Source: Bacteroidota bacterium
GTDB lineage: Bacteria > Bacteroidota > Bacteroidia > NS11-12g > UBA955
NCBI GenBank assembly: GCA_005788145.1
Contig: SXYY01000125.1
Span: 1 to 9,601, forward strand
Direction of reading: 5' to 3'
DNA: 9,601 nucleotides
The position numbers and the translations under genes are program-made. Under the pieces are notes generated by a model. That model was not told the DNA's origin. It saw only the letters and a list, made by a program, of their open reading frames with translations, and made no database searches. Positions 7,381 to 9,601 of this stretch are shown here, in pieces; the stretch's first letter is position 1, and every line of letters starts with the position of its first letter.

Positions 7381-8532
7381 TTAATGTCCTGCCCTTCTGA
7401 TTTTAATTTGTAGGCTATTTGGGATCGGTTGTTCTGAGAATAGTACAAGGTATCCGCCGCCTCCGGCGCCGGATAATTTGTGTCCGAGCACCCAAGGGTG
7501 CATCGCATAAATTTCGTTGATGGTTTGATTGATGTGCTCGGATGTCATGTTTGGAAACATGGCAATTTGTGCCTCGAAAGAGGCTGTCATGGCTTGTCCA
7601 ACTGCCCCGGCATCTAGATTTCTTGATGCCGTGAAGAGGTTTTGGGCGGCGGCGCCCCCGCCCGCCCCCGCCTCACTACCCACCCGCGTGTTTTCCAAAA
7701 CCGAATACCCCAGGGCACGCTCCCCGAGCGGCCATAACCAAATTCGTTTTTCTAAAAATTGTAAAATCGCCTCGCCCCACTCCGATCTAATTTCTTGGGG
7801 CCAGTATTCCCCGCCCCCATAATTCAACCAATTCAATCCGGGGTACACAATGCCAATCGCGTCCTGCGACCCCGCAACCTCCGCCGTGCCCGGTGGATTT
7901 TCAAAACAAAACAAAGTCTTTGCCAAAACTTCGCGGTTTCCATCGGGAATTGTATAGTTCCACAAGGCCTTGGCGGCGTTGCGGGTGCTGCTCGACATAC
8001 CGCTTCTGGCATTGAAATCGTGCGTGGGTTCCACCGAAATGGTGATCACCGGTCCGCTCGCCAACCCATTGACAAACGGCTGGTCTAACCATCCACCCGC
8101 CAAATCCAAACGAAAAGGGATGTCGCACACCGTTCTCAATGCCGTGGTGCTCCGAGGGGGTAAATGGTTCGCTGGTATGCGGTCTAAAACCACATATTCA
8201 ATGCCGCGATCTGCCATCAATGCTCGTTTGGCTTGCGAATCGCCATCGGCGTTCACCACAAAAACATCGGGCTCAATCTCGTTCAACTCAGGCAAAAAGT
8301 CCAAATGGCCATCGCCCCGACTCACCCTGGCCTCAAACACACAATCCAACGCCTCGAGGCAATATTTTCGTTCAGCTTGGTTTACCACGGGGTATCGGCC
8401 TTTCAAAGAATACACCGTGTCATCGCTGCCGATACAAGCATAAACCTGTCCGTATTCCGCCGCCGTTTTCAAAAAGGCGATGTGACCGCTGTGCATCATA
8501 TCAAAGCATCCCGAGACCAAAACTTTCCGCAT
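7381..8532 (-). CDS. Fused HxGH nucleotidyltransferase / GHMP sugar kinase, fucokinase-like
   Basis: The protein is 383 residues with two domains. Residues 1 to about 135 are a cytidylyltransferase-like fold. It has SGCFDMMHSGH (H14-x-x-H17), then KGRYP and ERK..LEALD, and RSTT at 127-130 in the place of the ISTT-type signature. The rest is a GHMP kinase: motif 1 FRLDLAGGWLDQP (140-152), motif 2 SGMSSST (177-183) and motif 3 KLSGAGGGGY (352-361). Motif 1 resembles the DLAGGW-x-D-x-P of L-fucokinases more than the FAGGGTD of heptose kinases. The predicted job is C1 phosphorylation of a sugar followed by nucleotide transfer to give an NDP-sugar, probably in the cytoplasm on imported L-fucose. 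Substrate and nucleotide are inferred only; a heptose or other deoxyhexose is possible. I chose the start at 8532 (MRKVLVSGCFD), right at the first strand of the domain. An ATG at 8676 would add 48 residues antisense to the fucosidase gene. First gene of the unit; the transporter follows after 30 bases. Confidence 0.9.
   Translation of the reverse strand: MRKVLVSGCFDMMHSGHIAFLKTAAEYGQVYACIGSDDTVYSLKGRYPVVNQAERKYCLEALDCVFEARVSRGDGHLDFLPELNEIEPDVFVVNADGDSQAKRALMADRGIEYVVLDRIPANHLPPRSTTALRTVCDIPFRLDLAGGWLDQPFVNGLASGPVITISVEPTHDFNARSGMSSSTRNAAKALWNYTIPDGNREVLAKTLFCFENPPGTAEVAGSQDAIGIVYPGLNWLNYGGGEYWPQEIRSEWGEAILQFLEKRIWLWPLGERALGYSVLENTRVGSEAGAGGGAAAQNLFTASRNLDAGAVGQAMTASFEAQIAMFPNMTSEHINQTINEIYAMHPWVLGHKLSGAGGGGYLVLFSEQPIPNSLQIKIRRAGH
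7653..7672. repeat. Two tandem copies of a 10-bp GC-only unit inside the kinase domain
   Basis: The unit CGCCCCCGCC occurs twice back to back, with no mismatch. On the coding (minus) strand it specifies part of the Gly/Ala stretch EAGAGGGAAA (residues 287-296) of the kinase. The unit is not a multiple of three, so loss or gain of one copy would shift the frame upstream of GHMP motif 3. In the sequence given, the frame is intact. Confidence 0.8.
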
Positions 8533-8535
8533 ATC

Positions 8536-8554
8536 CAATTTCCGTGGTAAATTG
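8536..8554. promoter_or_regulatory. Perfect 6-bp inverted repeat in the divergent kinase/fucosidase gap, candidate operator
   Basis: The arms CAATTT and AAATTG are exact reverse complements separated by 7 bases, and they sit in the middle of the 32-base gap between the divergent start codons at 8532 and 8565. The position suits an operator that controls both the fucosidase and the kinase-permease-mutarotase unit together. No regulator gene is visible in the window, and AT-rich arms of this length can arise by chance. Confidence 0.35.
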
Positions 8555-8564
8555 CCCGCAAAAT

Positions 8565-9601
8565 ATGAAATCTCTGCGGTATTCGATGGTTTTTTTGGCA
8601 GTCTTGGGATTGCACGATGCTTTGAAAGCAGATCCCATGAAGGCTCATGCAACATCACCCAATGACACCCTTGCACCCAAAATGCAATGGTTCGCCGATG
8701 CGAAATTGGGCATTTTTATTCACTGGGGCATTTACGCGGTGGAAGGGACATCGGAAAGTTGGAGTTTTCATAGCCGAAATACCACCTATCCATATTATAT
8801 GTCGCAGCTAAAGGGATTTGGTGCCGAAAAATACGATCCCAAGGCCTGGGCCGCCCTCATCAAGGAAAGCGGAGCCCAATATGCCGTGATTACCACCAAA
8901 CACCACGATGGCGTTGCCCTATGGGAGACCAAGCAATTGACACCAAACACGCCTTGGAGTTTGAGTTCAAAAGAGCCATTGAAAATGCAAAAACCTGCTT
9001 TGTGGAATGCGAAATTGCCGTTAAGTGTGGTTGCTCAATCTCCGGCCAAACGCGATGTGATTGCTCCTTTTGCTTCCGCCCTGCGCAAACAAGGACTCAA
9101 GTTTGGGGCCTATTACTCCCTATTGGATTGGTCGCACAATGATTATCCGGGTTTTTTCAACGATCAAGGTCGATATAAATTGGCAGAGGATACTATTCGA
9201 TGGCAGCGATTTTTGCAATTTATGCATGGTCAGATTGGTGAGTTGAGCACGCAGTTTCATCCCGATTTGTTTTGGTTCGATGGTGATTGGGAGCACAGCA
9301 ATGCCGAATGGAATGCGGCCAAAATTAGAAGGGATATTCTCAGCGTGAACCCCAATGCCATTTTGAACGGGCGATTGCAGGGCTTCGGCGATTACGCCAC
9401 ACCTGAACAAAATATGCCTATCGCAAAGCCGCTGTTGATGGGTATCGATGGCAAACTGCAAAACACGCCTTGGGAGTTGTGCCTGACGAGCAACGACAAT
9501 TGGGGATGGCGACCGAATGACACAATGATGAAATCAACCAACGAGGTGATTCGCATTTTTGCTGAGTGTTTGGGGATGGGAGGGAACCTGTTGTTGGATA
9601 T
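8565..9601 (+). CDS. GH29 alpha-L-fucosidase, exported (3' end beyond window)
   Basis: There are 345 visible residues, open at the right edge. A short Sec-type signal peptide (MKSLRYSMVFLAVLGLHDALKA) suggests export to the periplasm or beyond; there is no lipobox. GH29 features in order are MQWFADAKLGIFIHWG (H53), PKAWAALIKESGAQYAV, TKHHDGVALW (H113, H114), KFGAYYSLLDWSHNDYP, and LFWFDGDWEHS, where D239 is the expected catalytic nucleophile. Further on are INGRLQGF-like NGRLQGFGDYATPEQN, PWELCLTSNDNWGW and GGNLLLD, after which the window ends. The enzyme hydrolyses alpha-L-fucosyl linkages with retention; the glycan source is unknown. Residues of about 124-150 look like an insertion, flanked by ALWETK and ALWNAK, compared with the GH29 relatives I recall. 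The ATG at 8565 is favoured because it opens directly with the signal peptide. The gene is divergent from the kinase-permease-mutarotase unit, 32 bases away. Confidence 0.93.
   Translation, partial: MKSLRYSMVFLAVLGLHDALKADPMKAHATSPNDTLAPKMQWFADAKLGIFIHWGIYAVEGTSESWSFHSRNTTYPYYMSQLKGFGAEKYDPKAWAALIKESGAQYAVITTKHHDGVALWETKQLTPNTPWSLSSKEPLKMQKPALWNAKLPLSVVAQSPAKRDVIAPFASALRKQGLKFGAYYSLLDWSHNDYPGFFNDQGRYKLAEDTIRWQRFLQFMHGQIGELSTQFHPDLFWFDGDWEHSNAEWNAAKIRRDILSVNPNAILNGRLQGFGDYATPEQNMPIAKPLLMGIDGKLQNTPWELCLTSNDNWGWRPNDTMMKSTNEVIRIFAECLGMGGNLLLD

Noticed and set aside
7351..7383. Kinase and permease are in the same frame with no stop between the kinase TAA and the permease ATG, suggesting a readthrough fusion
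   Set aside because: A one-in-three coincidence; both proteins are complete without fusion and no readthrough context is visible.
7970..8443. 157-codon plus-strand open frame opposite the kinase
   Set aside because: It is antisense to the nucleotidyltransferase and kinase motifs and has no recognisable features of its own.
8533..8676. N-terminal extension of the nucleotidyltransferase/kinase to an ATG at 8676
   Set aside because: The 48 extra residues show no domain similarity and are antisense to the fucosidase start and signal peptide; MRKVLVSGCFD at 8532 begins exactly at the conserved fold.
9120..9461. 113-codon minus-strand open frame opposite the fucosidase
   Set aside because: It is antisense to the GH29 nucleophile region; no family features.

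Overview
The window looks like a chromosomal segment of a member of the Bacteroidota. The clearest sign is the C-terminal type IX secretion (T9SS) sorting domain on a secreted serine hydrolase. None of the eight chosen start codons has an AGGAGG-like Shine-Dalgarno sequence, which is usual in this phylum, and the sugar transporter is FucP-like. I see no RNA genes, insertion sequences, CRISPR arrays or phage genes. Coding density is very high, and no gap between genes exceeds about 65 bases.

Layout. Bases 1-4130 (minus strand) hold three genes that read leftward: a MOSC/mARC-like molybdenum cofactor protein, a T9SS-exported beta-lactamase-fold serine hydrolase, and a CbxX/SpoVK-type AAA+ ATPase with a long unrecognised N-terminal region, cut by the left edge. 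Bases 4183-5742 (plus) hold a secreted M28-family zinc metallopeptidase of the carboxypeptidase Q type. Bases 5745-8532 (minus) hold a tight three-gene unit: a two-domain nucleotidyltransferase/GHMP sugar kinase, a FucP-like MFS transporter and a RhaM-family mutarotase. Bases 8565-9601 (plus), divergent from that unit and cut by the right edge, encode a GH29 alpha-L-fucosidase.

The right-hand 3.9 kb reads as a deoxyhexose (probably L-fucose) acquisition locus. An exported fucosidase would release fucose, the MFS permease would import it, the mutarotase would interconvert its anomers, and the kinase/nucleotidyltransferase would phosphorylate and nucleotide-activate it. No isomerase, aldolase or dehydrogenase of the known fucose catabolic routes is visible. 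The kinase half has a fucokinase-like GHMP signature (DLAGGW-x-D-x-P), but it is fused to a HxGH-type (cytidylyltransferase-like) domain rather than to the guanylyltransferase of the known Bacteroides Fkp enzyme. This is the most interesting point in the window. It could be a CDP- or other NDP-sugar salvage route that arose independently of Fkp, but the substrate is inferred from context only.

The left-hand genes have no obvious common pathway. All identifications rest on reading motifs and recalled family features; no database search was run.
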